A DNA stretch of 64,000 bases from Solirubrobacterales bacterium (GCA_025450585.1 JANWHD010000018.1:62001-126000); one strand, 5' to 3'. Shown: positions 15,759 through 24,882, numbered from the stretch's first letter. Numbers and translations: made by a program. Notes: a model not told the origin generated them from the sequence alone.

Positions 15759-17221
15759 GCGGCGAGCCTACGTTGCTCGGCGGCTGCGAGGGAGGCACCT
15801 ACAGCCAAGAGCACCCACGTAATCGGGTCCTCGAAGAACCCCGCGTAGGCCATCGTGTGGACAAGCAGGGCGACGAAGGTCGCCAGTACGGCAGCACGAG
15901 CGACAGATAGGTGACGGACCAACCCGCCAGCCATGGTCCACAGGGCTGTGACGACTAGAGCTGCGTAGAGAAGGAGGCCGGCCAGGCCTTGCTCTGCTGC
16001 GATCGTTATTGGCTCCGTGTGGGAGACGGAGACGGGGATCTCGCGGGTCTTCACGTGCTGGCGGTAGGCCTTGGGGAAGCTGCCGGAGCCGTAGCCGTAG
16101 ACGGGGCGCTGGGCGAAGAGGTGGGCGCCGCCGGAGATCAGGTTGCCGCGACCGCTCAGGTCGACGTTGATCCGGTCGGGACTTAGCTTCGAGGAGCCGC
16201 CGGCGAGCAGTACCACCAGGACAGCCAGGACAGCCAGGCCGGCGACCGCCGCAAGAGTCCATCGCAAGCTCCACTTCAGTGCGGCGAGCACTGCCAAGCC
16301 TGCAAGCAAGGCAACGAAGCTCGACTGCGAGAAGGTCGGGAACAGGCCGATCCATAGGACCGTGACCAGGAAAGTCAGAAGCGCAAGGTCGCGCCGCTCT
16401 CGGGCCCACATCAGCGCCGACATCGCCAGCACAGCGACCAGGGCCAGGTACCGCCCGTAGATGTTCGGGTCCCAGAAGACCGAGTTCACCCTGAAGTAGG
16501 TGTGGAACTCGTTCGACCGGATCACCTGGTCGTTCCAGAACAGGCTGCGGCTGAGGTACTCGACAGAACCGACCACAACGAATGCAACTGCCTCGATCGC
16601 AACCACCCAGAGAACCAAGGTCAGGAGCTTCCGATCCCAACTGACGTCGCGCAGCAACCCGTACACAAGAGAGAACGGCACAAAGAAGAAGCACACGTCC
16701 TGCAGCCCTTTGGAGAAGTCCTCGGAGTACAAAACCTGCACCGCGTATAGGGCCACAACCGCGGCCAGGATCCTCGGCAGCCAGGCTGTAGGGCCGGCGG
16801 GTCCTGTCGCTGCTGGGGTTGCGCGCCAGTTCCGCGCAGCGGTTGCCAAGACCCCGGCCGCAATCACCAGGTACAGCGGGATCAGGAGGTTGGCTGTGTC
16901 TCCTCCGGCATGAAGGGGCACGCGGAACGGAAGCGCGGCGACGATGGCGAGGGGAAGCAGTATCTGCCAGCGACGAAAGACGAATGCAAGGGCCGCCGAG
17001 GCACCCACGGCGATTACTCCGAGCGCGACCATACGACCGGTGCTGTCGCGCAGATCGACGATCGCGCGGGAGTGCCACTGGTCACCCAGGATCAGGATCG
17101 GGAAGAGCGCCAGGGCGAGGAGCATCGCCACCGCCCGCGGGCGACCGGGCGGGAGTAGGATCGCGCCCGCTGCCGCTCCGGCGGCGAGCAGGACGCCGGC
17201 CCCTGCGAGGAGCTCGGTCAA
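15734..17221 (-). CDS. O-antigen ligase/polymerase family membrane protein (Wzy/WaaL-like)
   Basis: A 495-residue protein with about twelve membrane segments and one large extracytoplasmic loop. The loop region has SGRGNLISGGAHLFAQRPVYGYGSGSF and HTEPITIAAEQGLAGLLLYA, matching the Wzy_C ligase/polymerase pattern (GxGxGxF...H...E.G). It would polymerise or ligate lipid-linked glycans on the outer face. It lies between the flippase (25-nt overlap) and the FlgD-like protein (4-nt overlap), so these are one operon. Confidence 0.88.
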   Translation of the reverse strand: MTELLAGAGVLLAAGAAAGAILLPPGRPRAVAMLLALALFPILILGDQWHSRAIVDLRDSTGRMVALGVIAVGASAALAFVFRRWQILLPLAIVAALPFRVPLHAGGDTANLLIPLYLVIAAGVLATAARNWRATPAATGPAGPTAWLPRILAAVVALYAVQVLYSEDFSKGLQDVCFFFVPFSLVYGLLRDVSWDRKLLTLVLWVVAIEAVAFVVVGSVEYLSRSLFWNDQVIRSNEFHTYFRVNSVFWDPNIYGRYLALVAVLAMSALMWARERRDLALLTFLVTVLWIGLFPTFSQSSFVALLAGLAVLAALKWSLRWTLAAVAGLAVLAVLVVLLAGGSSKLSPDRINVDLSGRGNLISGGAHLFAQRPVYGYGSGSFPKAYRQHVKTREIPVSVSHTEPITIAAEQGLAGLLLYAALVVTALWTMAGGLVRHLSVARAAVLATFVALLVHTMAYAGFFEDPITWVLLAVGASLAAAEQRRLAACPDTSAA

Positions 17222-17739
17222 CCTTCGTTCCCCTCGACCTCAAGGCACGCTCCAACCGGTCGCCGCTCTGCCTCGTGCAATCGGATCGCCCCGGGCGGCA
17301 CCAGGACGCGATCCTGGCCGAGCAGCTTGACCCTCAGCTTGTAACGGCCCGGCGGGACAATTCCGTCGTTGCGTTCGCGGCCGTCCCAGTAGTAGGTGTA
17401 GAAGTGGTAGCGCTCGAGGTATTCGCCGCGAGCCAGCGTGACGACGAGCTTGCCGCCGGGCTTCACCACCTGGACCGTGGCATGGTCGGTCTGCGTGACC
17501 CGGAAGCGAATCCGCTCACGGTCGAAGCGGCAGTCGTGATTGGGGGTGAAGGGTCGGACAACCTCCCGAGCTTCCCCTGGCTTTGGAGCCACTTTCGGGA
17601 CGGCGACGAAGGAAACCTTGTCCAGCACCAGTGGGTCGCGCTTGAGGCGCTGGGAGTAGGCGAACGCTGCGGCCGTGGCGAGGACTAGAAGCGCGAAGAC
17701 CAGGGTGGCCCAGACACCCCTAGCCTTCGGCCGCGGCAT
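17218..17739 (-). CDS. Membrane-anchored FlgD-Ig-like domain protein
   Basis: A protein of 173 residues with an N-terminal membrane helix (WATLVFALLVLATAAAFAYS) and a beta-rich outer domain. The segment YYWDGRERNDGIVPPGRYKLRV is the hallmark of FlgD-type Ig-like domains (WDGxxxxGxxxPxGxYxYxV), here without any flagellar context. It probably acts as a surface-anchored structural or scaffolding protein of the polysaccharide machinery (inference). Overlaps by 4 nt the ligase/polymerase and by 20 nt the LytR_C protein upstream. Confidence 0.7.
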   Translation of the reverse strand: MPRPKARGVWATLVFALLVLATAAAFAYSQRLKRDPLVLDKVSFVAVPKVAPKPGEAREVVRPFTPNHDCRFDRERIRFRVTQTDHATVQVVKPGGKLVVTLARGEYLERYHFYTYYWDGRERNDGIVPPGRYKLRVKLLGQDRVLVPPGAIRLHEAERRPVGACLEVEGNEG

Positions 17740-18490
17740 TGTCCTCGCCGACGATTACCGAGACCGGTGCGCCGCCTGAGACGGCGGCGACGTCGGCGGT
17801 CATCAGCCGCACCTCTGAGATCCCCAGGGCAGCCGCGACCCGGCGTGCCTCCGGAGCATCGCCCCGCTCGAACATGACGACGCTGTCGGCGAAGCTGGTG
17901 CTGCTGTTGGTTACCGCGCCGAGCTGGAAGCCCTTGCGCTCGACCTTGTCGCCGTAGGTGGCGGCAAGGCCGGCCACGGCGGTCCCGTTCAGCACGGTCA
18001 CCTCGATTTCGGCCGGCTTCACCCGCGCCGCGGCCTTTCCTTGGCCGCCTTTGCCGTCGGCGCTGTCGGAGCCCTGGGTCACCAGGTAGACGGCCCCGGC
18101 GGCGACAGCGATCAGGACGACGAAAGCGGCCGCGAGGTAGCGAGGTTTGGCGAGATGAGCGCCGAAGGCCGACAACGCTCCCCGCAGCCGCTCGGTGCGG
18201 GTCTGCTCCGGCTGCCCGGCCTCGCGCCGCTGCCGCCGGCGCTCCCGCTCCGTCACCGCCGCCTGCTCTGCCGTGCGTGCCTCCTCCAGCGCGCGCAGCT
18301 CCTCGGCTCGCTTCGCGGCGACCGCGGAGGTCGTCTCTTTGCGCTCGTTGTCGCGCTCGGGCGCGGAGCCGGCCCACTCGCGCAGGCGGCGCAGGTCGCG
18401 CCCCTGGGAGAAGGCGAGCATTGCCAGCACGGCGAGGCCTAGAAAGGCAGCCAGGCCTGCGAAAGCGCCGATTTGTTCGATCAACTCCAC
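17720..18490 (-). CDS. LytR C-terminal domain membrane protein
   Basis: A protein of 256 residues with a membrane segment at the N-terminus (AFAGLAAFLGLAVLAMLAF), a long charged, probably coiled-coil stretch rich in Glu and Arg (residues about 45-105), a second helix (YLAAAFVVLIAVAAGAVYLV) and a C-terminal LytR_C domain (EVTVLNGTAVAGLAATYGDKVERKGF). This domain accompanies LCP ligases that attach polymers to peptidoglycan, but no LCP catalytic domain is present here. Starts with GTG. It overlaps the FlgD-like gene by 20 nt. Confidence 0.8.
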   Translation of the reverse strand: MELIEQIGAFAGLAAFLGLAVLAMLAFSQGRDLRRLREWAGSAPERDNERKETTSAVAAKRAEELRALEEARTAEQAAVTERERRRQRREAGQPEQTRTERLRGALSAFGAHLAKPRYLAAAFVVLIAVAAGAVYLVTQGSDSADGKGGQGKAAARVKPAEIEVTVLNGTAVAGLAATYGDKVERKGFQLGAVTNSSTSFADSVVMFERGDAPEARRVAAALGISEVRLMTADVAAVSGGAPVSVIVGEDNAAAEG

Positions 18491-18507
18491 GGACTGGCTG
18501 CGAGAGG

Positions 18508-20397
18508 CTACTCGTCGTAGGCGACCGCCGCCGCGTCCCCGCCCGGTGCGGTGATCATCTCGACGACTCGCTGCGCCAGGTTAACCTCGTCGCCGGCCAG
18601 CACGAGATCCTCCAGCGAGTTGAGCGTCGCCTCGATCCAATCGGCGTCGAGCGGCGTTTCCCGCACGGCGCGGCGAATCCGCTTCGCCGCGGTCGGCTGC
18701 CCGCTCTCGGCCACGCCGAACAGTTCCTCGTGCAGCTTCTCCCCCGGGCGGGGCTTGGTGAACTCGACCGCGATGTCGGCTTCCGGCTCGTAGCCCGCAA
18801 GCCGGATCATGTTGTGGGCGAGGTCGACGATCCGCACCGGCTCGCCCATATCGAGGACGAAGACCTCGCCCTTGCCGGCGCCGATGTCGCCGGCGCGGAT
18901 GACGAGCTGCACGGCCTCCGGGATCGTCATGAAGTAGCGGGTCATCTCCGGATGGGTGACCGTCACCGGCCCGCCGCGCTCGATCTGGCCGCGGAAGATC
19001 GGCACGACGCTGCCCGAGGAGGCGAGCACGTTGCCGAAGCGGACGCTGGCGAAACGGGTGCCGGGGTGCTTGCGGCCGGCCGACTCGACGATCCACTCGG
19101 CCATCGCCTTGGAAGCCCCCATCACGGTCTTGGGGTTGACCGCCTTGTCGGTCGAGATCAGGACGAAGCGCTCGACGTCGGAGGCGGCGGCGGCCTCGGC
19201 GGTGATCCGGGTCGCGATCGCGTTGTTGCGGACGGCCTCCAGCGGGTTGGCCTCCATCAGCGGCACGTGCTTGTAGGCGGCGGCGTGGAAGACGACGCTG
19301 GGCTTGAAACGCTGCATCGTCTCCAGCATCCGGTGCGGCTCCTTGCAGTCGGCGAGCACCGACTCGACGCTGGTGAAGTGGCGCTCCTCGACCATCTCGC
19401 GGTCGATCTCGAAGAGGTTGTCCTCGGCGTGGTCGAGCATCACCAGCAGCCGTGGCCCGACGCGGGCGATCTGACGGCAGAGCTCGGAGCCGATCGAGCC
19501 GCCGGCGCCGGTCACGAGGACGATGCGGTCGCGCAGGTAGGCGCCGACCCGGTCAAGCTCGAAGACGACCGGGTCGCGGCCGAGCACGTCCTCGACCTGG
19601 ACGTCGCGCAGCTGCTTATTGAGCTGGACGCCGCCGCGCAGAAGCTCGAAGACCGTCGGCAGCGTGCGCACGCGGATCTCGCGCTCGCGACAGGCGGCGA
19701 CGACCTTGGCGCGGAGCGTTCCCGGCGCGGAGGGGATCGCGATCACGACCTCGTCGGGCTGGGTCTCGTCGAGGATCGTCGCGATCTGCTTGGTCGAGCC
19801 CAGCACCTTGAGGCCGAGCATCCGCATGCCGCGCTTGCGCGGGTCGTCGTCGACAAACCCGATCGCGGTGGCGCCCAGGTCGGGGTTGAGCTGCAGCTCG
19901 CGCACGACCATCTGCCCGCCCGAGCCGGCGCCGATGACCAGCACCTCGTGCTTGGGGAGGCGGCCGGAGCGGGAGGGTCGCTCGACGATCAGCCGCACCG
20001 CAAGTCGCGCCCCGGTGATCAGCATCAACGTCAGCAGGAAGTCCATCACCGCGACCGAGCGCGGCAGGCTGTGGGCAAACGGCTGGATCACCGTGAAGGC
20101 GACAACGAGGATCGCGCTGGAGACGGCGACCGCGCGGACGATCAAGAGGAAGTCGCGACCGCTGACGTAGCGCCACCACTTCTGGTAGAGCCCGAAAGCG
20201 GCGAAGACGACGAGCTTGCCGGCGACCACGAAGCCGACGGCCTGCAGGAACAGCGTCCAGTAACGATCGGGCAGGCCGTTCGGGTCATCCAGGAAACGCA
20301 GGCGGAACGCCAGGTAGAAGGTCAGCGCGACGAGGGCGCCGTCGGCAACCAGCTGGAGGACCCGGTTGCGGTAGACGGGGTGGTTCAACCGGCTCAT
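18508..20397 (-). CDS. Membrane-bound UDP-sugar 4,6-dehydratase (CapD/WbpM/PglF family)
   Basis: A protein of 629 residues: four N-terminal membrane helices, a first Rossmann-like domain (VLVIGAGSGGQMVVREL), then the SDR catalytic domain with the NAD motif VLVTGAGGSIGSELCRQ, the active-site segment AAYKHVPLME and SVRFGNVLASSGSVVPIF. These enzymes make 4-keto-6-deoxy UDP-HexNAc, the first step to bacillosamine, QuiNAc or FucNAc. ATG 20397 (MSRLNHPVYRN) is the family-typical start; the open frame upstream overlaps the divergent DedA gene. It would feed the priming transferase of the same block. Confidence 0.92.
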   Translation of the reverse strand: MSRLNHPVYRNRVLQLVADGALVALTFYLAFRLRFLDDPNGLPDRYWTLFLQAVGFVVAGKLVVFAAFGLYQKWWRYVSGRDFLLIVRAVAVSSAILVVAFTVIQPFAHSLPRSVAVMDFLLTLMLITGARLAVRLIVERPSRSGRLPKHEVLVIGAGSGGQMVVRELQLNPDLGATAIGFVDDDPRKRGMRMLGLKVLGSTKQIATILDETQPDEVVIAIPSAPGTLRAKVVAACREREIRVRTLPTVFELLRGGVQLNKQLRDVQVEDVLGRDPVVFELDRVGAYLRDRIVLVTGAGGSIGSELCRQIARVGPRLLVMLDHAEDNLFEIDREMVEERHFTSVESVLADCKEPHRMLETMQRFKPSVVFHAAAYKHVPLMEANPLEAVRNNAIATRITAEAAAASDVERFVLISTDKAVNPKTVMGASKAMAEWIVESAGRKHPGTRFASVRFGNVLASSGSVVPIFRGQIERGGPVTVTHPEMTRYFMTIPEAVQLVIRAGDIGAGKGEVFVLDMGEPVRIVDLAHNMIRLAGYEPEADIAVEFTKPRPGEKLHEELFGVAESGQPTAAKRIRRAVRETPLDADWIEATLNSLEDLVLAGDEVNLAQRVVEMITAPGGDAAAVAYDE

Positions 20398-20454
20398 GGA
20401 ACCCCGCGAGTTTAGTTGCTGTTCGGTCGCGTCCCTACAATCCCCGCTTCTCGC

Positions 20455-21153
20455 ATGCTCCTGCTCGCCAGCGTCACAGACTTCTTCCTCGACCCGATCG
20501 TCAACGCGGGGACCGACTTCATCAGCTCCACGGGGCTGCCGGCGGTCTTCATCCTGATGGCGCTCGAGTCTGCCTGCCTGCCGGTGCCGAGCGAGGCGAT
20601 CATGCTCTTCGCCGGCTCCAGCGTCGCCGCCGGCGAGCTGACCATGTTCGGGGTCGTCGCCGCCGGCGTGCTGGGCAACCTCGTCGGCTCCTGGGCCGCC
20701 TACGCCGTCGGCTACTACGGCCGCATCGACCTGCTCGAGAAGAACAAGCTGATCCACCTGCCGCCGAAGTACCTGAAATGGGCGGACGACTGGTTCGCGC
20801 GCTACGGCGACGCGACCGTCTTCTTCTCGCGCATGCTGCCGATCATCCGCACCTTCATCTCGCTGCCCGCCGGGGTGGCGAAGATGCCCTTCTGGCGCTT
20901 CACCGTGCTCACCCTGCTCGGCTGCATCCCCTGGGTCCTGATGCTGAGCCTGATCGGCGAGAGCGTCGGCAACAACTGGGAGGAGTGGCGCGACCATCTG
21001 CACCTCCTCGACTACGCGGTTCTGGCCGCGGCGATCGGCCTCGTCGCCTACCTGCTGCTGAAGCGGTGGCGCGGTGGCGGTGGCAAGAGCGGCGAGGAGC
21101 CCTCCGGGGAGCCGGAGCGGGAGCCGCAACCAGCGGGTTCGCGCGGAGCTTGA
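20455..21153 (+). CDS. DedA family membrane protein
   Basis: A protein of 232 residues with the DedA/SNARE-associated layout: ALESACLPVPSEAIMLFAGS near the start, GNLVGSWAAYAVGYYGR, the signature FFSRMLPIIRTFISLPAGVAKM and C-terminal helices. DedA relatives include undecaprenyl-phosphate flippases (UptA), which fits the downstream UppP gene and the polysaccharide block (inference). ATG 20455 is chosen: TACAAT stands 13 nt upstream and the TTG at 20416 would add sequence without similarity. A charged tail of about 25 residues rich in Gly, Glu and Pro follows the last helix. Confidence 0.9.
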   Translation: MLLLASVTDFFLDPIVNAGTDFISSTGLPAVFILMALESACLPVPSEAIMLFAGSSVAAGELTMFGVVAAGVLGNLVGSWAAYAVGYYGRIDLLEKNKLIHLPPKYLKWADDWFARYGDATVFFSRMLPIIRTFISLPAGVAKMPFWRFTVLTLLGCIPWVLMLSLIGESVGNNWEEWRDHLHLLDYAVLAAAIGLVAYLLLKRWRGGGGKSGEEPSGEPEREPQPAGSRGA

Positions 21154-21962
21154 GCGGCACCGCAGACGTCACCATTTCCGACCGCCGCGCCCTCGCGCTC
21201 GGCGTGGTCCAGGGCCCGGCGGAGCTGCTCCCGGTCTCCAGCTCGGCCCACATCGTGCTCGTGCCCTGGCTCGCCGGCTGGGAGTGGGAAGCGATCGACC
21301 CCGAGGTGCGCAAGAGCTTCGAGGTCGCGCTGCACGCCGGTGCGGCGGCGGCCCTGCTGATCGGCCAGCGCCGGCTGATCGCCGAAGAGCTGCGTGAGTT
21401 CGACCTGGGCGGGGCGACGGTCCTAGTCCTCTCCTTCCTGCCCGCCGCGCTCGTCGGCTACAAGCTCGAGCGCCCGATCGAGCGCCATCTCGGCGGTCCG
21501 CGCGCGACCGCGATCGGGCTGCTCGCCGGTGCGGCGGCGATGCTGGTGGGCGACACCCGGCCCCAGCTGCGCGGCCGGGGTGAGGCCGACGCCACCGACG
21601 GGCTCGCCCTCGGCATGGCTCAGGCCGCGGCGCTCGCCCCCGGCGTCTCGCGCAACGGCATCACCCTGGCCGCGGCGCGCTGGCGGACCTTCTCTCGCGA
21701 CCAGGCGAACCTGCTCTCGCGCACGATCGCGTTGCCGATCATCGTCGGCGCCACCCTGCTGAAGGGCGTTCGCCTCAGCCGCCGCGGCGGCTCGCCGGCG
21801 CTGCGCCGTTCGATGGCGGTCGGCGTCGTCGCCTCCTTCGCCTCCACCCTGGCCTCCCAGCGCCTGATCAAGCTGGTCGAGCGCGATCGGGCGCTGTGGC
21901 CATATGCGGCGTACCGGGTAGGGCTGGCAGCTGCGGTGCTTGCAAAACTACGACGAGCCTAA
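21150..21962 (+). CDS. uppP: Undecaprenyl-diphosphatase
   Basis: UppP/BacA removes one phosphate from undecaprenyl diphosphate so that the lipid carrier can be reused. The 270-residue membrane protein has the first signature as GPAELLPVSSSAHIVL and the second as PGVSRNGITLAAARW with the conserved SRxG. The start is TTG at 21150, which overlaps the DedA stop (TTGA), indicating translational coupling. Bacitracin-type carrier recycling and the nearby polysaccharide genes form a consistent picture. The usual family signature has Glu in EGxTEFLP; here it is VQGPAELLP with the Glu kept. Confidence 0.9.
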   Translation: MSGTADVTISDRRALALGVVQGPAELLPVSSSAHIVLVPWLAGWEWEAIDPEVRKSFEVALHAGAAAALLIGQRRLIAEELREFDLGGATVLVLSFLPAALVGYKLERPIERHLGGPRATAIGLLAGAAAMLVGDTRPQLRGRGEADATDGLALGMAQAAALAPGVSRNGITLAAARWRTFSRDQANLLSRTIALPIIVGATLLKGVRLSRRGGSPALRRSMAVGVVASFASTLASQRLIKLVERDRALWPYAAYRVGLAAAVLAKLRRA

Positions 21963-21964
21963 AT

Positions 21965-22038
21965 CCAAATCTTGGAACAACTTGGAATTGATTTGGATAC
22001 ACTTCCAAATCTTGGAACAACTTGGAATTGATTTGGAG
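21965..22038. promoter_or_regulatory. Duplicated palindromic operator-like repeats upstream of fic
   Basis: Two identical 34-bp units (21965-21998 and 22005-22038) each carry arms TCCAAATC and GATTTGGA around a TTGGAA-rich middle. The 6-bp spacer between them is TACACT, a plausible -10 box, and the second unit ends 5 nt before the fic ATG. A repressor bound here would block the promoter. The stretch is strikingly AT-rich for this genome. Autoregulation by the winged-helix end of the Fic protein is inferred. Confidence 0.65.
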
Positions 22039-22043
22039 TTGGA

Positions 22044-23384
22044 ATGTTCGTAGAGAAAAGCCCGACGCTTCCCGACTTGATCCAAAAGCTGGGGCCCGAG
22101 GTGATGGGGCGGGTGGTCGCGTCGCAAATCAAGTCGCCCGACGATCACTATCTCCACTGGGACAAGCTGCGTCATATCGATCCTCCTGAAGGGATGAGCA
22201 CAGACGAATGGTGGCTCGGCATCAAGGCAAGAAGGTCGGCGGAAACGCGATTCCTGCCCCTCGCAGACCCCAGCGGACATCCGTTCACGTATGGCCTACC
22301 CAACATGGTGCTCAAGCGTCTTCATCTCATCGACCAGCGCTGCAGCGGCGAGATAGCGATGGACGAGGTGGTCACGTCCGAAAGACAGGCAGGGCAGCGT
22401 TTTCTGGTCAATTCATTGATGGAGGAGGCAATTCGTTCGAGTCAATTGGAGGGCGCGACCACCTCCCGGCGCGTCGCCAAAGAGATGCTTCGCAGTGGTC
22501 GTGATCCCACCGACCGAAGCGAGAGGATGATCGTCAACAATTATCGGGCTCTGCAATTCATGCGCGAAGAGATGGGCGACACCCTGAGCCCCGACTCCGT
22601 ACTCGAGCTGCACAGGATCATCACCGAGGGCACTCTTGACGATCCGAGCGCCGCCGGCCGGGTTCAACGTCCCGACGAGGAGCGGGTTGCGGTGTATGAC
22701 CGGGACGACGACAGAGAGCCGATTCACCGACCGCCGCCGGCAGAGCAGCTTCCAAATCGGATGCACCTCCTATGCGACTTCGCCAACGAAGGCGACGACA
22801 GTGGGCAGTTCATTCACCCGGTCGTCCGAGCGATCCTGCTTCACTTCTGGCTCGCCTACGACCACCCTTTCGAGGATGGCAACGGGCGGACGGCTCGCAT
22901 CCTCTTCTTCTGGTCGATGCGCACCCGGGGCTACTGGCTGGCCGAGTATCTGCCTATCTCGCGATTCATCAGAAAAGCGCCCGCCCAGTACGCGCGAGCG
23001 TTCATGGAAACGGAGACCGACGGCGGCGACACGACCTATTTCCTGATCCATCAGCTCGATGTGATCGAGCGTGCCATCGACGATCTTCATGCGTATCTGC
23101 AGCGCAAGATCGCCGAGGTTCGAGATGTCGAGAAGCTGCTTCAAGGCTCCGCTGGCTTCAACCATCGGCAGCTGGCGGTGCTCACCGACGCGGTGCGGCA
23201 TCCGGATGCTTCTTACTCATTCGCAAGCCACGCGACCAGCCACCGGGTCACGCATGAGACCGCTCGATCTGATCTCTCCGGCCTTGCAGAGCGTGGCCTG
23301 CTGAGACAGCGAAGACGGGGGCGTAGATATCTATTCGAGCCTGCATCCGATCTCGGCGAAAGGCTTAGGGAATCGAAACGGTGA
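22044..23384 (+). CDS. Fic domain protein with inhibitory helix and C-terminal winged helix
   Basis: A protein of 446 residues. The Fic active site HPFEDGNGRTAR (residues 274-285) is complete, so it should transfer AMP or a related group to a protein target. An inhibitory motif of the S-x3-E-G form (S132 to G137, SSQLEG) lies before the Fic core, the arrangement of class II Fic enzymes where Glu136 blocks the ATP site. The C-terminus (residues about 365-440) looks like a winged helix-turn-helix (SHRVTHETARSDLSGLAERGLLRQR), so it may also bind DNA. Its base composition is less GC-rich than its neighbours, hinting at transfer. No separate antitoxin gene is adjacent. Confidence 0.9.
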   Translation: MFVEKSPTLPDLIQKLGPEVMGRVVASQIKSPDDHYLHWDKLRHIDPPEGMSTDEWWLGIKARRSAETRFLPLADPSGHPFTYGLPNMVLKRLHLIDQRCSGEIAMDEVVTSERQAGQRFLVNSLMEEAIRSSQLEGATTSRRVAKEMLRSGRDPTDRSERMIVNNYRALQFMREEMGDTLSPDSVLELHRIITEGTLDDPSAAGRVQRPDEERVAVYDRDDDREPIHRPPPAEQLPNRMHLLCDFANEGDDSGQFIHPVVRAILLHFWLAYDHPFEDGNGRTARILFFWSMRTRGYWLAEYLPISRFIRKAPAQYARAFMETETDGGDTTYFLIHQLDVIERAIDDLHAYLQRKIAEVRDVEKLLQGSAGFNHRQLAVLTDAVRHPDASYSFASHATSHRVTHETARSDLSGLAERGLLRQRRRGRRYLFEPASDLGERLRESKR

Positions 23385-23479
23385 ACATCCCCGCCTGGGC
23401 GGCGCAAGGGTGGCCAGGTAGCTCAGACTGCGCGATCATGCGAGCAAATAGACGGCCACACACGGACACTGGAGGATCG

Positions 23480-23842
23480 ATGATCGCCAAGACAGACTTC
23501 ATAGGAATCCCGTCGCAGGACGCCGAGCGCTCGCGGGGGTTCTACGTCGAGACGCTCGGATTGCGTCCGGACACGAACGCGCGATTCGAGTTCTGGGCCG
23601 GCGACACCTGTTTCGGCATCTGGGAGCCGGAGAAATTCGGGATGGACTTCGCACCCCAGAAGAACGCGCACCCCGCGCTGCACGTGGACGACGTCGCTGC
23701 GGCCCGAGCTGAGCTCGAGGCAAAGGGGGTGGAGTTCGCCGGCGAGATCATGGACACAGGGGTCTGCCACATGGCCTTCTTCACCGACCCCGACGGCAAC
23801 GACCTGATGCTCCACAACCGCTACGCGCCGCAAGGCAGCTGA
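23480..23842 (+). CDS. VOC (glyoxalase/bleomycin-resistance fold) protein
   Basis: A small protein of 120 residues with one VOC module pair: KTDFIGIPSQDAERSRGFYVETLGL at the start and MAFFTDPDGNDLMLHNRYAP at the end, the usual position of the metal-binding Glu being occupied by Met-Leu-His. It may be a lyase, a dioxygenase-like enzyme or a binding protein; substrate unknown. ATG 23480 is supported by GGAGG 4 nt upstream. An open frame extends back to 23381 but without similarity. Confidence 0.8.
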   Translation: MIAKTDFIGIPSQDAERSRGFYVETLGLRPDTNARFEFWAGDTCFGIWEPEKFGMDFAPQKNAHPALHVDDVAAARAELEAKGVEFAGEIMDTGVCHMAFFTDPDGNDLMLHNRYAPQGS

Positions 23843-23871
23843 GCGGCGGGCCGGGCTGAAAGAATCGCTGC

Positions 23872-24882
23872 ATGAGCAGCGACGCGTACGCGAGGGCGGG
23901 AGTCGACCAGGGGGCTGCCGACCTCGCCGTCGCCGGGCTGGTGCGCGCCCTGGGCGCGATCGAGCTCGGCCGGCCCTCGCGCGCGGTGCCGCTGCCCGGC
24001 CACTACGCGAGCGTGATCCGGATCAACGAGCGGACGGGGGTCGCGCTCTCGACCGACGGGGTCGGCACAAAGCTGCTGGTCGCCGAGCAGATGGGTCGCT
24101 TCGACACCGTCGGGATCGACTGCGTGGCGATGAACGTCAACGACGTGATCTGCGTCGGGGCGGAGCCGCTGGCGATGCTCGACTACATCGCGATCGAGCG
24201 AGCCGACCCCGCGGTCTGCGAGCAAATCGGAATTGGCCTCGCCCGCGGTGCCGAGCTGGCGGGCGTCGAGATTCCCGGCGGCGAGCTCGCGCAGCTCGGG
24301 GACATGGTGCGCGGCTTCGACGTCGCCGGTGCCTGCTTCGGCACCGTGGCGCTGGACGAGATCGTCGACGGTGCGGCGGTGCGGCCGGGCGACCCAGTGA
24401 TCGGTCTCCCCTCCTCCGGCCTGCACTCGAACGGCTACACCCTCGCCCGCACGTCGTTGGGCGGCCTTCCCCTCGACGAGGACCCAGAGGGTCGCCTGGG
24501 CCGGTCGCTCGGCGAGACGCTGCTCGAGCCGACCGAGATCTACGTCAAGCCGATCCTCGAGCTGCTGCGCTCCGAGGTCGAGGTCCGCGGCCTCGCCCAC
24601 ATCACGTCGGGGGGACTCGGCAACCTGCTCCGCCTCGCGGCCGAGGTCGGCTACGAGATCGACGATCCGCTAGCGGTCCCGCCGATCTTCGAGCTGATCG
24701 CCGAGCGTTCCGGCACCTCCGGCGAGGAGATGCACGACGTCTTCAACATGGGCTGCGGCTTTTGCTGCGTCGTCGAGGCCGCGGACGAGGCGGCTGCGCT
24801 CGACCTCCTGCGCCCCCACTACCCTGGGGCGAAGCGGATCGGATCGGCGCTTGAGGGGCCGCGCGAGATCCGTCGCCACTGA
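23872..24882 (+). CDS. purM: Phosphoribosylformylglycinamidine cyclo-ligase (AIR synthetase)
   Basis: PurM closes the imidazole ring of purines, converting FGAM and ATP to AIR. The 336-residue protein begins AYARAGVDQGAADLAV, has the ATP-binding VALSTDGVGTKLLVAEQM, the MNVNDVICVGAEPLAMLDYIA segment, GLPSSGLHSNGYTLAR, and the C-terminal HITSGGLGNLLRLA and FNMGCGFCCVV. All family landmarks are present and the length is normal. The kinase gene starts directly after its stop codon with no gap. Confidence 0.95.
   Translation: MSSDAYARAGVDQGAADLAVAGLVRALGAIELGRPSRAVPLPGHYASVIRINERTGVALSTDGVGTKLLVAEQMGRFDTVGIDCVAMNVNDVICVGAEPLAMLDYIAIERADPAVCEQIGIGLARGAELAGVEIPGGELAQLGDMVRGFDVAGACFGTVALDEIVDGAAVRPGDPVIGLPSSGLHSNGYTLARTSLGGLPLDEDPEGRLGRSLGETLLEPTEIYVKPILELLRSEVEVRGLAHITSGGLGNLLRLAAEVGYEIDDPLAVPPIFELIAERSGTSGEEMHDVFNMGCGFCCVVEAADEAAALDLLRPHYPGAKRIGSALEGPREIRRH

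Noticed and set aside
18277..20415. 712-codon plus-strand open frame opposite the CapD-type gene
   Set aside because: GC-rich antisense frame rich in Asp, Arg and Gly typical of shadows; the minus strand holds a full conserved enzyme.
23412..23485. A tRNA gene after fic
   Set aside because: Only the first 15 bases look like a tRNA; there is no anticodon arm, T arm or acceptor pairing.
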